Source: Pseudomonas sp. dw_612
GTDB taxonomy: Bacteria > Pseudomonadota > Gammaproteobacteria > Pseudomonadales > Pseudomonadaceae
Length of the DNA stretch: 64,000 nt
Assembly: GCF_018449725.1 (NCBI RefSeq)
Contig: NZ_JAAVVC010000001.1
Coordinates: 124,001 to 188,000, forward strand
Direction: 5' to 3'
The notes beneath the pieces are model-generated. The model worked only from the letters and a program-made list of their open reading frames with translations, searched no databases and was not told the DNA's origin. Positions 35,597-46,335 of the stretch are shown here, one piece after another (positions within the stretch are counted from its first letter, which is position 1; every line of letters begins with the position of its first letter). The position numbers and the translations under genes were made by a program.

Positions 35597-35672
35597 GCTG
35601 ATCGATCCCCCTCACCCGTTCAGGGAGAACTATGGTTAGGGAGGGTCTGCTGCGCCGATTAGGTCACTTTGA

Positions 35673-35738
35673 TGCGTCAGAGTGCGTCGCTTTTAAAGAT
35701 GCTGCGAAATTGAGTGCTCTGCCTGCCAGGCCAATACT
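35673..35738 (+). promoter_or_regulatory. Shared cluster promoter, site B (ABC transporter operon)
   Basis: TGCGTC (35673), 4 nt, TGCGTC (35683), 14 nt, TGCGAAATTG (35703-35712), -10 box AATACT at 35733-35738. TTGAGT at 35710 with 17-bp spacing completes a sigma-70 promoter. It is back to back with site A and leaves a leader of ~265 nt before the solute-binding protein gene. Confidence 0.82.
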
Positions 35739-36010
35739 CGATCCATGAAAACAACAAGCCGAGCCTATCAAGCGCTGGGCGCGCCGCTTCAAGGCTTGAC
35801 CTCGCAACACGAGGAAAGCGGCGCCGCCCAGCCAAGGAAGAGTCAATCGGATCAGTGGAGGTCAACTGCGCAATGCCTGTTGCACCCGGCATTTTCGCGC
35901 CGCCCGCCTCCCCAGCTGCAAAGGACCCATGCTGGCCATAACACTGCCGATCTACAGACATTGCTAGTCGCAAAGCGTTTGCTAACAACCACCCTAGGCA
36001 GGAACTCGAA

Positions 36011-37171
36011 ATGAAAAAAGAAACAGAGACGGGTTATGGCTTGACCGGCATTGACCTGGATTCGATCAGCTTGAAACGGCGCACGTTTTTGCTCGGGGCC
36101 GCCGCCTCTGCCGTGGGGTTGTACGTGGGTTCTTTCGTGCCCAGTGCGTTCGCCGCGTCGGGCGGGCATTTGGAGATTCTTGGCTGGGAAGGTGAAACCG
36201 GTGACGCGGAACTGGCTGAATGGCGCAAGCAGCGTGGCATCACCGTGCGCTCCAGCTACGCCAGCAACCAGGACGACATTACCGCGCGGCTGGCCGGTTC
36301 CGATCCGGTGCAGCTTGACCTGACCATGTACGCGTTGGGCTACGAGACCATCTACCAGGAAATGGGCCTGCTCAAGGCGATCGACACTTCGAAGATCCCC
36401 AATTACTCGCAGGAAAATACCGTCCCGCTGTTCTACAAGGGCAAGCGCTGGTTCTGGGATGGCAAACAGTGGGGCGTGCCGCTGCTGTGGGGCATGAACA
36501 CCATTGTCTACAACCCGAAAAACGTGAAAAAGCCGACCGAGTACAAGGACCTGCTGGACCCGAAACTGAAGGGCAAGCTGACCTTCGTCGATGACGGCAC
36601 TTCCAACTGGTCCCTCATCGCGATCATTGCCGGCTACGGCGACAAGTTCCCCAACCTGACCCGTGCCGAGTTCGACGACGCCTTCGAAAAACTCAAGCCG
36701 TATCGCGATCAATGCCGCGTCTTTGCCGCCTCTTCGGGTGACGCGGTGTCCTTGCTGGTATCGGGCGAAGTCGACGCGGTGTTCTCGGCGTCAGCCAACA
36801 CCCCGAGCGAAACCGTCAAACGCGGCGTGACCACCGCGCTGTCCGTTCCCAAGGAAGGCGCGGCGCTCTGGTGCGATGCCTTGTTTATCCCGAAAACCGC
36901 CAAAGACGTGCCCCTGGCGCTGGAGTTCATCAACAAGACGCTCGAGGCGGAAACCCAGGCCAAGATGGCGACCACCATGTTCTCGGGCGTGGTCAACCAG
37001 AAAGCCGTGCCGCTGCTGCCCGATGACCTGCGCAACACCTTCGACTACGCAAACCTCGACAGCTTTTTCGAGAAGTCGAAACTCTACGGCCAGCCGCCCC
37101 TGAGCTCCGACAAGTATGTGACCTATGCTGAATGGATCGATCAGTGGGCGAACTTCAAAGGCTCGTTCTAG
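36011..37171 (+). CDS. Extracellular solute-binding protein (PotD-like) with Tat signal
   Basis: 386 residues, spermidine/putrescine-type (SBP_bac) fold (GWEGETGDAELAEWRKQRGI, PLLWGMNTIVYNPKNV, GEVDAVFSASANTPSE). The signal peptide has the twin-arginine motif LKRRTFLLGA (Arg23-Arg24), a hydrophobic stretch and a cleavage-like SAFAAS near residue 48, so export is by Tat. It is the first gene of an ABC operon; a hairpin follows it. The ligand is unknown; polyamine-type ABC systems take many cationic or organic-acid substrates. Confidence 0.9.
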   Translation: MKKETETGYGLTGIDLDSISLKRRTFLLGAAASAVGLYVGSFVPSAFAASGGHLEILGWEGETGDAELAEWRKQRGITVRSSYASNQDDITARLAGSDPVQLDLTMYALGYETIYQEMGLLKAIDTSKIPNYSQENTVPLFYKGKRWFWDGKQWGVPLLWGMNTIVYNPKNVKKPTEYKDLLDPKLKGKLTFVDDGTSNWSLIAIIAGYGDKFPNLTRAEFDDAFEKLKPYRDQCRVFAASSGDAVSLLVSGEVDAVFSASANTPSETVKRGVTTALSVPKEGAALWCDALFIPKTAKDVPLALEFINKTLEAETQAKMATTMFSGVVNQKAVPLLPDDLRNTFDYANLDSFFEKSKLYGQPPLSSDKYVTYAEWIDQWANFKGSF

Positions 37172-37221
37172 AGCCGCCGGCAACCCGGTGCAGCGGAAGG
37201 TTGGTTTGAACGGACGGTGAC

Positions 37222-37256
37222 CGGAGCGCGCGTGTTTACGGGCACGCGCTGCTCCG
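37222..37256 (+). terminator. Hairpin after the solute-binding protein gene
   Basis: CGGAGC...GCTCCG with an inner CGCGTG/CACGCG stem, followed by TTTG. It probably acts as a partial terminator or RNA stabiliser, giving more binding protein than permease. Confidence 0.6.
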
Positions 37257-37382
37257 TTTGATGAGGGCGATGCAATGGCCTGTCGACGCCATTCACAACG
37301 CCCGGAAACAGCACACGTTACGCCGTGCATGCGCTCGCCAAAGCGCCCTCGTTATCGATAAAAAAGTAAAGGCACCCTAATC

Positions 37383-38318
37383 ATGAACGTAGTCAACAAC
37401 AGCGAGCCCATCCTTCTTGATGAACGGGAATCGCAGGCCGGTAAACACGTGAAAATCGACAAGAAAACCCTGAGCGGTTATTTGCTGGCGTCGCCTCCCC
37501 TGTTTTTCCTGGTTGTGTTCTTTCTCATCCCGTCGGTGCTGCTGCTGGTCGCCAGTTTCTGGACTGCCAAGACCTTCAGCATGGAACCGGCCGCGACCCT
37601 GGCCAACTATGCCAAGGCCCTTGGCGCCAGCGGGTTTTACGACTCGCTGTGGATCGCGCTGCAAAACGGTTTCTGGACCGCCGTGCTGTCCACGGTGATC
37701 AGCGCACCAGTGGCCTATTACATCGTGTATCGCACGCGCTCCAACGCCGTGCTGTATCTAGCGTTGATCTCGTGGTTTTCCAGCTACCTGGTGCGGGTTT
37801 ACGCCTGGCGCTCGATCCTGGGCACCAACGGCGTGATCAACTCCACCTTGCTGCACCTGGGGCTGATCGACCAACCACTGGACTGGCTGGTGTTCAGCAA
37901 GTTCTCCGTGGTGTTGACCCTGGTCCACATCATGTTGCCCTTCACCCTGTTGCTGCTGGTGTCGGGCTTGCGCGACATCAAGAAGGATTACCTCGAAGCG
38001 GCCGCCGACCTCGGTGCCAGCGGCGCGACCATCCTGTGGCGCGTGATCATGCCGATGGCGCACAAGAGCATCGTCAGTTCGTTCATGTTCACCTTCGTCC
38101 TCGCCGCCAGTGACTACGTCACACCGCAGTTACTCGGCGGTCGAGATGCCATGACCACAGGCCTGGTGATCGCCAACCAGTTCCGCTCGGTGGGTAACTG
38201 GCCACTGGGTGCGGCGATGGCCTACCTGCTGTTGATTGTCTTCATGCTGGTCTATGCGCTGCTGCTGGGTGTGTTGCGGGCGGCCAACCTGGCGCCCGGC
38301 AAGCGTTACCACGACTGA
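37383..38318 (+). CDS. ABC transporter permease (PotB-like)
   Basis: 311 residues, about six membrane helices. The EAA loop reads EAAADLGASGATILWRVIMP near residue 204. The N-terminal helix SGYLLASPPLFFLVVFFLIP is typical of PotB/PotH. Inner-membrane channel subunit of the importer. Confidence 0.92.
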   Translation: MNVVNNSEPILLDERESQAGKHVKIDKKTLSGYLLASPPLFFLVVFFLIPSVLLLVASFWTAKTFSMEPAATLANYAKALGASGFYDSLWIALQNGFWTAVLSTVISAPVAYYIVYRTRSNAVLYLALISWFSSYLVRVYAWRSILGTNGVINSTLLHLGLIDQPLDWLVFSKFSVVLTLVHIMLPFTLLLLVSGLRDIKKDYLEAAADLGASGATILWRVIMPMAHKSIVSSFMFTFVLAASDYVTPQLLGGRDAMTTGLVIANQFRSVGNWPLGAAMAYLLLIVFMLVYALLLGVLRAANLAPGKRYHD

Positions 38319-38347
38319 ATGCCGCCCATAACAACAAGGTGACCGCC

Positions 38348-39139
38348 ATGATCAGACTCTTCACTTACGTTTACATGCTGTTTCTCTACGCGCCGATCGC
38401 GATTATCACGCTGTTCAGCTTTCACTCGTCGGCCTCGTTGTCGTTCCCGTTCGAGGGCTTCTCTACCCAATGGTATGAGGCGCTGTTCAGCAGTTCGGAC
38501 TTCATGACGGCCCTGACCAACAGTGCGATTGTTGCCGCCGGCTCAACCATTCTCACCACGCTGCTGGGCACGTTTTCGGCGCTGGCGCTGATGCGCATGA
38601 AAGGCCGGGTCAAAAAGGTCTTTGCCTTCATGAACTTCGCCCCCATCGCCCTGCCCGGTCTGTTCCTGGGGATCGCGCTGGTGATTTTCTTCTCGTTGAT
38701 CGGCCTGCCGCGCTCGCTGCTGACGGTGGTGATCGGGCATACGTTGTTCACCTTTCCGTTTTTCGTCGAGTCCGTGCGTTCTCGCCTGGAATACTTCGAT
38801 CTGTCGTTCGAAGAAGCGGCCCGGGACCTGGGCGCCACGCCGCTCAAGGCGTTCTGGCTAGTCACGCTGCCGATCATCGGCCCGACGATTGCCGGCGCCG
38901 CGATCCTCGCGGTGGCGCTGTCGATGGACGAATTCCTGATCACCGTGTTCGTCACCGGCAGCGACACCACGCTGCCCCTCATGATTCTTTCGATGATGCG
39001 CCGCGCCGTCAGCCCAACCATCAATGCCGCCTCGGTATTCATGCTGGTCGTGACCATCGCCATCATCGTAATCGCCGGCCTGGTCATGACCTTGCGCCGT
39101 CGTCGTCTCGAACTTGAACGTGCTGAAACTGCAGAGTAA
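38348..39139 (+). CDS. ABC transporter permease (PotC-like)
   Basis: 263 residues, six membrane helices, EAA loop EEAARDLGATPLKAFWLVTL, and SMDEFLITVFVTG typical of PotC/PotI. I chose the ATG at 38348 because AAGGTG stands 8 nt upstream; a GTG at 38339 is part of that region. Partner of the preceding permease. Confidence 0.92.
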   Translation: MIRLFTYVYMLFLYAPIAIITLFSFHSSASLSFPFEGFSTQWYEALFSSSDFMTALTNSAIVAAGSTILTTLLGTFSALALMRMKGRVKKVFAFMNFAPIALPGLFLGIALVIFFSLIGLPRSLLTVVIGHTLFTFPFFVESVRSRLEYFDLSFEEAARDLGATPLKAFWLVTLPIIGPTIAGAAILAVALSMDEFLITVFVTGSDTTLPLMILSMMRRAVSPTINAASVFMLVVTIAIIVIAGLVMTLRRRRLELERAETAE

Positions 39140-39144
39140 TCGCC

Positions 39145-40224
39145 ATGAGCAACAGTATTGAACTGACCGGAATCTCCAAGAGCTACGGTGGCCTGACCGC
39201 CTTGGGCAAAGTCGACCTGACCGTCAAACGCAACGAAATCCTGACCTTGCTCGGCCCCAGCGGCTGCGGCAAGACCACCCTGATGCGCATCATCGCCGGC
39301 TTCGAAGAGCCCACCACCGGCAAGGTCGTGATCGACGGCAAGGACTCCACGTCCCTGCCGCCCGAGCAGCGCCCGGTGAACATGGTGTTCCAGAAATACG
39401 CGCTGTTCCCGCACCTCGATGTGTTCGATAACGTCGCGTTCGGCCTGCGTCTGAAGAAGAAACCGAAGGATGAGATCAAGCGTGAAGTGACCAAGGCCCT
39501 GGAATTGGTGCAACTGGATGGCTTCAAGAATCGCTGGATCTCCGAGCTCAGCGGCGGCCAGGCGCAACGGGTCGCCCTGGCGCGGGCGCTGGTGAATCGC
39601 CCCGCCGTGTTGCTGCTCGATGAACCGCTGGCGGCGCTGGATTTGAAGATTCGCCACCACATGCTCAACGAGATCAAACGCATCCACGAAGAGACTTCGA
39701 CCACCTTCGTTTATGTGACCCATGACCAGGATGAAGCGATGATCCTGTCGGACCGCGTGGTGTTGTTGAACAAGGGCGGCATCGAGCAGATCGGTGGTCC
39801 GCAGGAGATGTACTGGTCGCCGCGCACACTGTTCGCCGCGAAGTTTTTCGGCGACACCAACATCGTCAACGGCACGTACGGGCTGGGCGATACCAGCAAT
39901 GGATTTGTCGATCTGCCGTTCGGTCGTTATGCGCACACAGCCAAGAACAGCCTCGGCGCCGGGCCGGTGAATGTTTCAATCCGTCCTGAAACCATCGGCC
40001 TGGAGCCTGCCCTTGGCGCGACGCTGGCTGACGGGGCATTTGCCGGGAAGGTGAAGGACACGTCGTTTATCGGCAACCGGGTGATTTACCGGGTGGCGGT
40101 GGCCGGCGGCACCATCGATCTGAAATGCCAGCAACTGCCGACTCCGGGCAGCCTCACGCTGCCGCCCGGAGCAGACGTGGCGCTGACCTGCAAGCCGGAT
40201 AGTTTTGTGGTGATACCGGCGTAA
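39145..40224 (+). CDS. ABC transporter ATP-binding protein (PotA-like)
   Basis: 359 residues. Walker A GPSGCGKTT near residue 37, signature LSGGQAQRVALARAL, Walker B VLLLDEPLAALD, and a C-terminal TOBE domain (SIRPETIGLEPA). It energises the importer; the gene follows the second permease by 5 nt. Confidence 0.93.
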   Translation: MSNSIELTGISKSYGGLTALGKVDLTVKRNEILTLLGPSGCGKTTLMRIIAGFEEPTTGKVVIDGKDSTSLPPEQRPVNMVFQKYALFPHLDVFDNVAFGLRLKKKPKDEIKREVTKALELVQLDGFKNRWISELSGGQAQRVALARALVNRPAVLLLDEPLAALDLKIRHHMLNEIKRIHEETSTTFVYVTHDQDEAMILSDRVVLLNKGGIEQIGGPQEMYWSPRTLFAAKFFGDTNIVNGTYGLGDTSNGFVDLPFGRYAHTAKNSLGAGPVNVSIRPETIGLEPALGATLADGAFAGKVKDTSFIGNRVIYRVAVAGGTIDLKCQQLPTPGSLTLPPGADVALTCKPDSFVVIPA

Positions 40225-40270
40225 ACACAAACCCCTGCCGATTTCAGCACGGGATCTATCAGTCACTTCA

Positions 40271-40318
40271 GCGCTGGATCATTCGCTCTTGCACAAGAGC
40301 ATGATCCGGCGTTTTTTT
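40271..40318 (+). terminator. Intrinsic terminator after the ABC operon
   Basis: CGCTGGATCAT pairs with ATGATCCGGCG around an inner GCTCTTG/CAAGAGC stem and is followed by seven T. It separates the ABC genes from GMC oxidoreductase 2, though readthrough may supply the latter, as I see no other strong promoter. Confidence 0.88.
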
Positions 40319-40338
40319 GACCAGGACGGTACACAACA

Positions 40339-41925
40339 ATGGTCGACTATATCGTCGTCGGAGGCGGGTCAGCCGGGTGTGTGATTGCAGCACGCCTGAG
40401 CGAAAATCCGCAGGCTTCGGTGATCCTCCTCGAAGAAGGTCCGAGAGACAGCCACCCGTTTATTCATCTGCCGGTCGGTTTCTACAAGACCAGCCAAGGC
40501 AACCTGGTCGAGCATTATCCATGGGAGCCGCCAGCGGACTATATCGGCACCGCCAATCCCACCATGGTGCAGGCGCGTGCGCTGGGCGGCGGCAGTTCGG
40601 TCAACGCCATGGTGTACCTGCGCGGGCAACCCGCCGATTACGACAGTTGGGCCGCCGCCGGTGCCCAGGGCTGGGCCTACCAGGACGTCCTGCCCTTCTT
40701 CCGCAAATGCGAGATCAACGACCGCTTCAGCAACGACGCCCACGGCACCGATGGCCCGCTTGGCGTCAGCGATCAGCGTTACACCCATCCCTTGACCAAG
40801 CGCTGGCTGCAAGCCTGCCAACAGGCTGGATTGGCCTATAACGCCGACTTCAATTCCGGGGTGCAGGACGGCTGTGGGTTGTATCAAATCAACGCGAAAA
40901 ACGGCCTGCGATCGAGCACCTCCATCGCGTACCTGAAGCCTGCGCGCAAGCGACCGAACCTGACGGTGAAAACCAACTGCCGGGTACTGCGAATCCTCAT
41001 CGAAAAGGGGCGCGCGACGGGGGTTGAATATGTGGAGAAAAACCAGCGTCATGTGCTCAGGGCCGAATGCGAAGTCATCATCAGCGCCGGGGCGATCAAC
41101 TCACCGAAACTGTTGATGCTGTCAGGTATTGGTCCGGCCGATCACCTGCACGAGAAAGGCGTCCAGGTGATGCATGACCTGCCTGGGGTCGGGCAGAACT
41201 TGCAGGACCACATTGAGGTGTCCTTGATCAATGAACTGCGCCGCCCCTTGAGCTACGACAAGTACAAAAAGCCACACTGGAAACTCGCTGCCGGCTTGCA
41301 GTACGCGTTGTTTCGGGAAGGCCCAGTGACCTCCAACGTGGTCGAAGGTGGCGCGTTCTGGCGCACGTCGCTGGCGGAGAACCGTGCGGATGCGCAGTAT
41401 TGCTTCATGGCCGGCGCCGGCGTCGAGGCGGGCGTCGGCTCCGTCCCCGGCGGCAATGGCTGCACCTTGAACGTATGCCAGACCCGCCCGCGCTCGACCG
41501 GCGCGGTGCAACTGCGCAGCGCCAACCCCATGGACCAGCCGTCGATTCAACCCAACTACCTGAGCGATCCCTTCGATCTGGAATGCATGGTGCAAGCGAC
41601 CGAATTCGGCCGCCACATCATGTCCCAGAGCGCCATGGCCGGGCACATCCTGCGCGAGCACGTCCCTGCCGACCCCTTGCGTACCCACGACGATTACCGC
41701 ACGTTCGTACGCCAACAAGCCCACGCCGCCCTGCACCCGGTCGGCACCTGCAAAATGGGTGTGGACGACATGGCGGTGGTGGACAACACGTTGCGGTTAC
41801 ACGGAATCGAAGGCCTGCGCGTCGCCGACAACTCCATCGCCCCGAGTTTGTGCTCCAGCAACACCAACGCCCTGGCGATCATGATCGGCGAGAAAGCGGC
41901 AGATCATATTCGGCGTGGCCATTAA
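40339..41925 (+). CDS. GMC oxidoreductase 2 (choline dehydrogenase-like)
   Basis: 528 residues and clearly paralogous to the product of 26724-28310 along its whole length. FAD loop DYIVVGGGSAGCVIAARLSE, GGGSSVNAMVYLRGQPADYD, and active-site His/Asn in HPVGTCKMG and SSNTNALAIMIGEKAADHI. It probably oxidises the transported substrate or a later intermediate. Confidence 0.9.
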   Translation: MVDYIVVGGGSAGCVIAARLSENPQASVILLEEGPRDSHPFIHLPVGFYKTSQGNLVEHYPWEPPADYIGTANPTMVQARALGGGSSVNAMVYLRGQPADYDSWAAAGAQGWAYQDVLPFFRKCEINDRFSNDAHGTDGPLGVSDQRYTHPLTKRWLQACQQAGLAYNADFNSGVQDGCGLYQINAKNGLRSSTSIAYLKPARKRPNLTVKTNCRVLRILIEKGRATGVEYVEKNQRHVLRAECEVIISAGAINSPKLLMLSGIGPADHLHEKGVQVMHDLPGVGQNLQDHIEVSLINELRRPLSYDKYKKPHWKLAAGLQYALFREGPVTSNVVEGGAFWRTSLAENRADAQYCFMAGAGVEAGVGSVPGGNGCTLNVCQTRPRSTGAVQLRSANPMDQPSIQPNYLSDPFDLECMVQATEFGRHIMSQSAMAGHILREHVPADPLRTHDDYRTFVRQQAHAALHPVGTCKMGVDDMAVVDNTLRLHGIEGLRVADNSIAPSLCSSNTNALAIMIGEKAADHIRRGH

Positions 41926-41981
41926 CCCGCTTTCACAGGCGATCTGTGCCAGACGCAGGTTTTGTGAGCGACGCCATTCCA

Positions 41982-42755
41982 GTGTGGGAGCGAGCTTGCT
42001 CGCGATAGCGGTGTGTCAGGCAGCGATGATGTTGACTGACACGCCCTCTTCGCGAGCAAGCCCGCTCCCACAGGGGGATCTGTGCCAGGCGCAGGCTTTG
42101 TGAGCGACGCCATTCCAGTGTGGGAGCGAGCCTGCTCGCGAAAGCGGTGTGTCAGGCAGCGATGATGTTGACTGATACTCCCTCTTCGCGAGCAAGCCCG
42201 CTCCCACAGGGGGATCTGTGCCAGGCGCAGGCTTTGTGAGCGACGCCATTCCAGTGTGGGAGCGGGCTTGCTCGCGAAAGCGGTGTGTCAGGCAGCGATG
42301 ATGTTGACTGACACGCCCTATTCGCGAGCAAGCCCGCTCCCACAGGGGATCTGTGCCGAGCCCAGGTTTTGTGAGCGACGCCCATCCAGTGTGGGAGCGG
42401 GCTTGCTCGCGAAAGCGGTGTGTCAGACGACGATGATGTTGACTGACACGCCCTATTCGCGAGCAAGCCCGCTCCCACAAGGGGATCTGTGTCAGGCGCA
42501 GGTTTTGTGAGCGACGCCATTCCAGTGTGGGAGCGGGCTTGCTCGCGAAAGCGGTGTGTCTGGTGACGGTGATGTTGACTGTGCCAGAGCCATCGCGAGC
42601 AAGCTCGCTCCCACAGGGGGATCTGTACCAGGCGCAGGCTTTGTGAGCGACACCAATCCAGTGTGGGAGCGGGCTTGCTCGCGAAGGCGGTGTGTCAGGC
42701 GACAATGATGTTGACTGACACGCCCTCTTCGCGAGCAAGCCCGCTCCCACAGAGG
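41982..42755. repeat. Six-unit REP array, period 135-136 bp
   Basis: Units begin at 41982, 42118, 42254, 42389, 42525 and 42661. Each has an inverted REP pair, a TGATGTTGACTG centre and a conserved spacer (GATCTGTGCCAGGCGCAGG, TTTGTGAGCGACGCC). The array fills the gap between GMC 2 and the chemoreceptor gene and ends just after the latter's stop codon. Confidence 0.95.
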
Positions 42756-42756
42756 G

Positions 42757-44871
42757 TCAGACCTTGAAGTTGTTCATCAGCAGCTGTTGCTGGTTCGCCA
42801 AGTCGTTGAGGGATTGGCTGATCCGGGCCGATTGATCAGCCTGTTCCACCAATGCGCCCGTCACATCCCGGATCGCCGAGACGTTGCGGTTCACTTCTTC
42901 GGTCACCGCGCTCTGTTCTTCCGCCGCGCTGGCGATTTGCAGGTTCATGTCGGTCATGATTTCGATGTTCTGGCTGACATGGACCAAGGCACCGACCGCC
43001 TCCAGTGCCTGGGCAGCGCTGGCGTCGGCCTGGCGGTGCTGACTCTGCATGGCATTCACCACCTCGCGCGTACCGCTTTGCAGGCTTTCGATCACGCCCT
43101 GGATCTCACTCACGGAATCCTGGGTGCGCTGGGCCAAATGGCGAACTTCATCCGCCACCACCGCAAAGCCGCGCCCTGTTTCCCCGGCCCTCGCCGCTTC
43201 GATGGCGGCGTTCAGCGCCAACAGATTGGTCTGCTGGGCGATGGTGCGAATCACATCGAGCACGCTGCCGATTTTTTCACTGCTGTCGGCGAGCTGGCGG
43301 ACTCCGCTCATGGCGCCGCTCATGTGATCGGCCAGCAACTGAATGGAATGCGCAGCCGTCTCGATCGTACCTTTGCAGGACCGCGCAGCGACGTCGCCAT
43401 TGCGCGCAGCGGTCGCGGCCATGGACGCGTTGCGCGCGACGTCTTGAGAAGTCGCACTCATCTCATGGGCAGCGGTGGCGACTTGCTCGACCTCGCGCAG
43501 TTGTTGCTGCATGCCGCTGCTGGTTTGAGTCGCAATCGACGACGCCTGGTCTGCGGTGGATCGGGTCTCCAAAACACTCTGACTGACCTCGGCAATGATC
43601 GGCTGCAGCTTATCGAGGAAGCGATTGAACCAGCCCACCAGCGCGCCCATTTCATCGCGGCGCTCGGCGTTCAACCGGCGAGTCAGGTCACCCTCGCCAT
43701 TCGCGATGTCTTCCAGCATGACGGACACCCGACGAATAGGCCGAGTGACGCTGACCGCCAACAACCCCATCAACAACGTACCGGCCACGGTGACCCCGAT
43801 CCCGGTGGCCACTTGCACCATGATCGACCGGCGATTGGATTGCTCCATCACCTGCTGCATCTCTGCGACCGAGGCCATCAGCGTGGCGCGCGGCACTTCA
43901 ATGACGGTCATCCACTGGCTGGCATTCGGGATCGGCGAAAACGGCACGACGAGCATCACGTTGGCGCTGTCAGGCTCATCGAGGGTCAGGGTTTTACCCG
44001 ACTTCGCACCTTCGAACATGTCAGCGGCCTGTCGCGGATAGAGGTCCTTGATGGATGTGCCCAACGCCGCAGGATCGCCGCTTTTACCCATGACGGCACC
44101 GGCGGCGCTGACAAACGTCAGTTGCCCCTGACCGTCGAACAGCGAGGTACTGGCTTTCTGCGCAATGTTTTGCAGGCTGCTCAACGGCAGGTCGATGCTG
44201 ACCACACCAAGGAATTTCCCACCATCCATCAATGGGATCGCGATGCTCGACGTCAGGGTCGGCACAGCGTTGAGCTGGAAGGTATAAGGCTCGATCAGGC
44301 ACGCCTTGCGGGTTTTCTTCGGGCAATTCCACCAGGCTTTGCCGGGATCGCCGTCGTCGAGCATTTCCTTTTCATCGAGGACGAAGTTCTGCATCGACGA
44401 CACATACACCGCAAACCGACCCTTGGTATTGCCAGTGAAATCCGCGCCATTGATCGCGCTGCCGTCCGCGCCGTCCAGCGCATTCGGTTCAAACGAAATG
44501 CCGACGCCGAGGATCTCCGGCGTGGTCGCCACTTGCGCGCGAATCAAGCGATACAGATCGCCACGCAGCTGCGCCGGGGCCAAACCATTTTGCTTGGCCT
44601 GGCGGCGCATCATCACGACCTGGGTGGCCAGGGAACGGGTGAACATCAGGCTGCTGAGGAAGCGCTGCTCAATCCCGTTGGCCTGCAAGGCCCCCATCGC
44701 CTCCAGGTATTGCACGGAGGCCTGGGACAGCGCCTGGGTACTGGACGCGCTGACCACCGCCGAGGTGTCGCGCATCTGCTGAATCGAAAACCCCACCAGG
44801 CAAAGCACCATGACAAACAGGCAACTCCCGGCAGCCAGCGTAATTCTTGTTTTGATCGACAAGGTTCCCAT
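42757..44871 (-). CDS. Methyl-accepting chemotaxis protein with dCache-type sensor
   Basis: 704 residues: membrane helix at ~10-30, a ~310-residue periplasmic sensor (dCache type, e.g. [20 protein letters not shown] and [18 protein letters not shown]), second helix near 350-370, HAMP, and the signalling domain with the hairpin tip [20 protein letters not shown]. It relays a ligand to CheA/CheW. Its position next to the catabolic clusters suggests that it may sense the same compound, but nothing proves this. Confidence 0.92.
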   Translation of the reverse strand: MGTLSIKTRITLAAGSCLFVMVLCLVGFSIQQMRDTSAVVSASSTQALSQASVQYLEAMGALQANGIEQRFLSSLMFTRSLATQVVMMRRQAKQNGLAPAQLRGDLYRLIRAQVATTPEILGVGISFEPNALDGADGSAINGADFTGNTKGRFAVYVSSMQNFVLDEKEMLDDGDPGKAWWNCPKKTRKACLIEPYTFQLNAVPTLTSSIAIPLMDGGKFLGVVSIDLPLSSLQNIAQKASTSLFDGQGQLTFVSAAGAVMGKSGDPAALGTSIKDLYPRQAADMFEGAKSGKTLTLDEPDSANVMLVVPFSPIPNASQWMTVIEVPRATLMASVAEMQQVMEQSNRRSIMVQVATGIGVTVAGTLLMGLLAVSVTRPIRRVSVMLEDIANGEGDLTRRLNAERRDEMGALVGWFNRFLDKLQPIIAEVSQSVLETRSTADQASSIATQTSSGMQQQLREVEQVATAAHEMSATSQDVARNASMAATAARNGDVAARSCKGTIETAAHSIQLLADHMSGAMSGVRQLADSSEKIGSVLDVIRTIAQQTNLLALNAAIEAARAGETGRGFAVVADEVRHLAQRTQDSVSEIQGVIESLQSGTREVVNAMQSQHRQADASAAQALEAVGALVHVSQNIEIMTDMNLQIASAAEEQSAVTEEVNRNVSAIRDVTGALVEQADQSARISQSLNDLANQQQLLMNNFKV

Positions 44872-45051
44872 CGCATCGCCTCACTAAAATCCAGCCTGGA
44901 ACAACGAGTTCTTTCGCGCGCTTCAAAAAAAAGCTCCCCATACGGAGAGCCTGAAAACACTTGGAAAGACGGTGAGAGTGACCAGCAGCAGCGAGAAACG
45001 ACCCTTTTTCCCGCTACCCGCTTGCCAAGTGCTGCAACTGAGCAACAACCC

Positions 45052-46335
45052 TCAAGCGGGTTTCTTGTAGCGACGAATGCGGATATCCGCCTGCTCCTTG
45101 TGCCCGGCAAAACCTTCCATGCCGCACAAGCGCGAGCAGTATTCGCCGACCAGCACCGACGCTTCGTCCGTCAGCACTCGCTGATAGGTGCAGGTCTTGA
45201 TGAACTTGCCGACCCACAATCCACCGGTGTAACGCGCGGTGCCGGTGGTGGGCAGGGTGTGGTTGGTGCCAATCACCTTGTCGCCGTAGGAAACGTTGGT
45301 CCGCTGACCGAGGAACAGCGCACCGTAGTTGGTCATGTGTTCGAGGAAATACAGCGGCTCGCGGGTCATCACCTGAACGTGCTCGGAGGCAATCCGGTCG
45401 GCTTCCTGCACCAGCTCATCGACGGTGTCGCACAGGATGATTTCGCCATAATCGCGCCAGGCGACCGAAGCGATCGGCGCGGTGGACAGGATGGCCAGCT
45501 GACGCTCGATTTCCGCCGGCAGGGTTTCTGCGAGTGCCGGGCTGTTGGTCAGGAACACCGCAGGCGAGTTGACGCCATGCTCGGCCTGGCCCAGCAAGTC
45601 GGCGGCGATGATTTCCACGTCGGAGCTGTCATCGGCAATCACCAGGGTTTCGGTCGGACCGGCGATCAAATCGATGCCGATTTTGCCGAACAGTTGGCGC
45701 TTGGCTTCCGCGACATAGGCGTTGCCTGGGCCGACGATCATGTCCACAGCTTTGAAGGTGTCGGTGCCCAGGGCAAACGCGGCAATCGCCTGCACCCCGC
45801 CGACGCAATAAATCTCATCGGCACCGGCCAGGTACATCGCGGTGACGATGGCCGGATGGGGTTTGCCGTCAAACGGTGGCGCTGCAGCGACCACGCGTTT
45901 CACGCCAGCAACTTTGGCGGTCAGCACGCTCATGTGCGCCGAGGCCAGCAACGGGTATTTGCCGCCGGGGATGTAGCAGGCCACCGAGTTCACCGGAATG
46001 TTACGGTGCCCGAGGATCACGCCCGGCAGGGTTTCAACTTCGACGTCGTGCATCGAAGCTTTTTGCACTTCGGCAAACCGGCGCACTTGCGCCTGGGCAA
46101 ATTTGATATCGCCGAGTTCCTGCTCCGACAGACTGGCGACACACGCCGCGATTTCAGCGTCGGTCAGGCGGAAGGACACGGGATCCCACTTATCAAATTG
46201 CTTCGAGTATTCGCGTACGGCGGCGTCGCCGTTTTTGCCGATGTTGGCGATGATTTGCTCAACGGTGTCGCGGACTTGGGAGGCGATTTCGGCTTGAGCT
46301 TCGACAGGCTTACTTTTTTTCAGATAACGAATCAT
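45052..46335 (-). CDS. HisD-like dehydrogenase (HpsN-type, not in a his operon)
   Basis: 427 residues, histidinol-dehydrogenase family ([82 protein letters not shown]). Catabolic members such as HpsN oxidise a primary alcohol to a carboxylate in two steps. I chose the ATG at 46335 because GGAG lies 8 nt upstream; the open frame to 46461 crosses the promoter. Control by site C and possibly the LacI operator at 46497 ties it to both clusters. Confidence 0.88.
   Translation of the reverse strand: MIRYLKKSKPVEAQAEIASQVRDTVEQIIANIGKNGDAAVREYSKQFDKWDPVSFRLTDAEIAACVASLSEQELGDIKFAQAQVRRFAEVQKASMHDVEVETLPGVILGHRNIPVNSVACYIPGGKYPLLASAHMSVLTAKVAGVKRVVAAAPPFDGKPHPAIVTAMYLAGADEIYCVGGVQAIAAFALGTDTFKAVDMIVGPGNAYVAEAKRQLFGKIGIDLIAGPTETLVIADDSSDVEIIAADLLGQAEHGVNSPAVFLTNSPALAETLPAEIERQLAILSTAPIASVAWRDYGEIILCDTVDELVQEADRIASEHVQVMTREPLYFLEHMTNYGALFLGQRTNVSYGDKVIGTNHTLPTTGTARYTGGLWVGKFIKTCTYQRVLTDEASVLVGEYCSRLCGMEGFAGHKEQADIRIRRYKKPA

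Noticed and set aside
35745..36014. An 89-residue frame in the leader of the ABC operon, ending ATGA on the next start codon
   Set aside because: No ribosome binding site, Arg/Gln/Pro-rich composition, no motif. Kept only as a remark in the findings because of its suggestive overlap.
41982..42755. Regular array resembling a CRISPR
   Set aside because: Units are 135-136 bp, contain inverted REP pairs, have near-identical 'spacers', and no cas gene is nearby.
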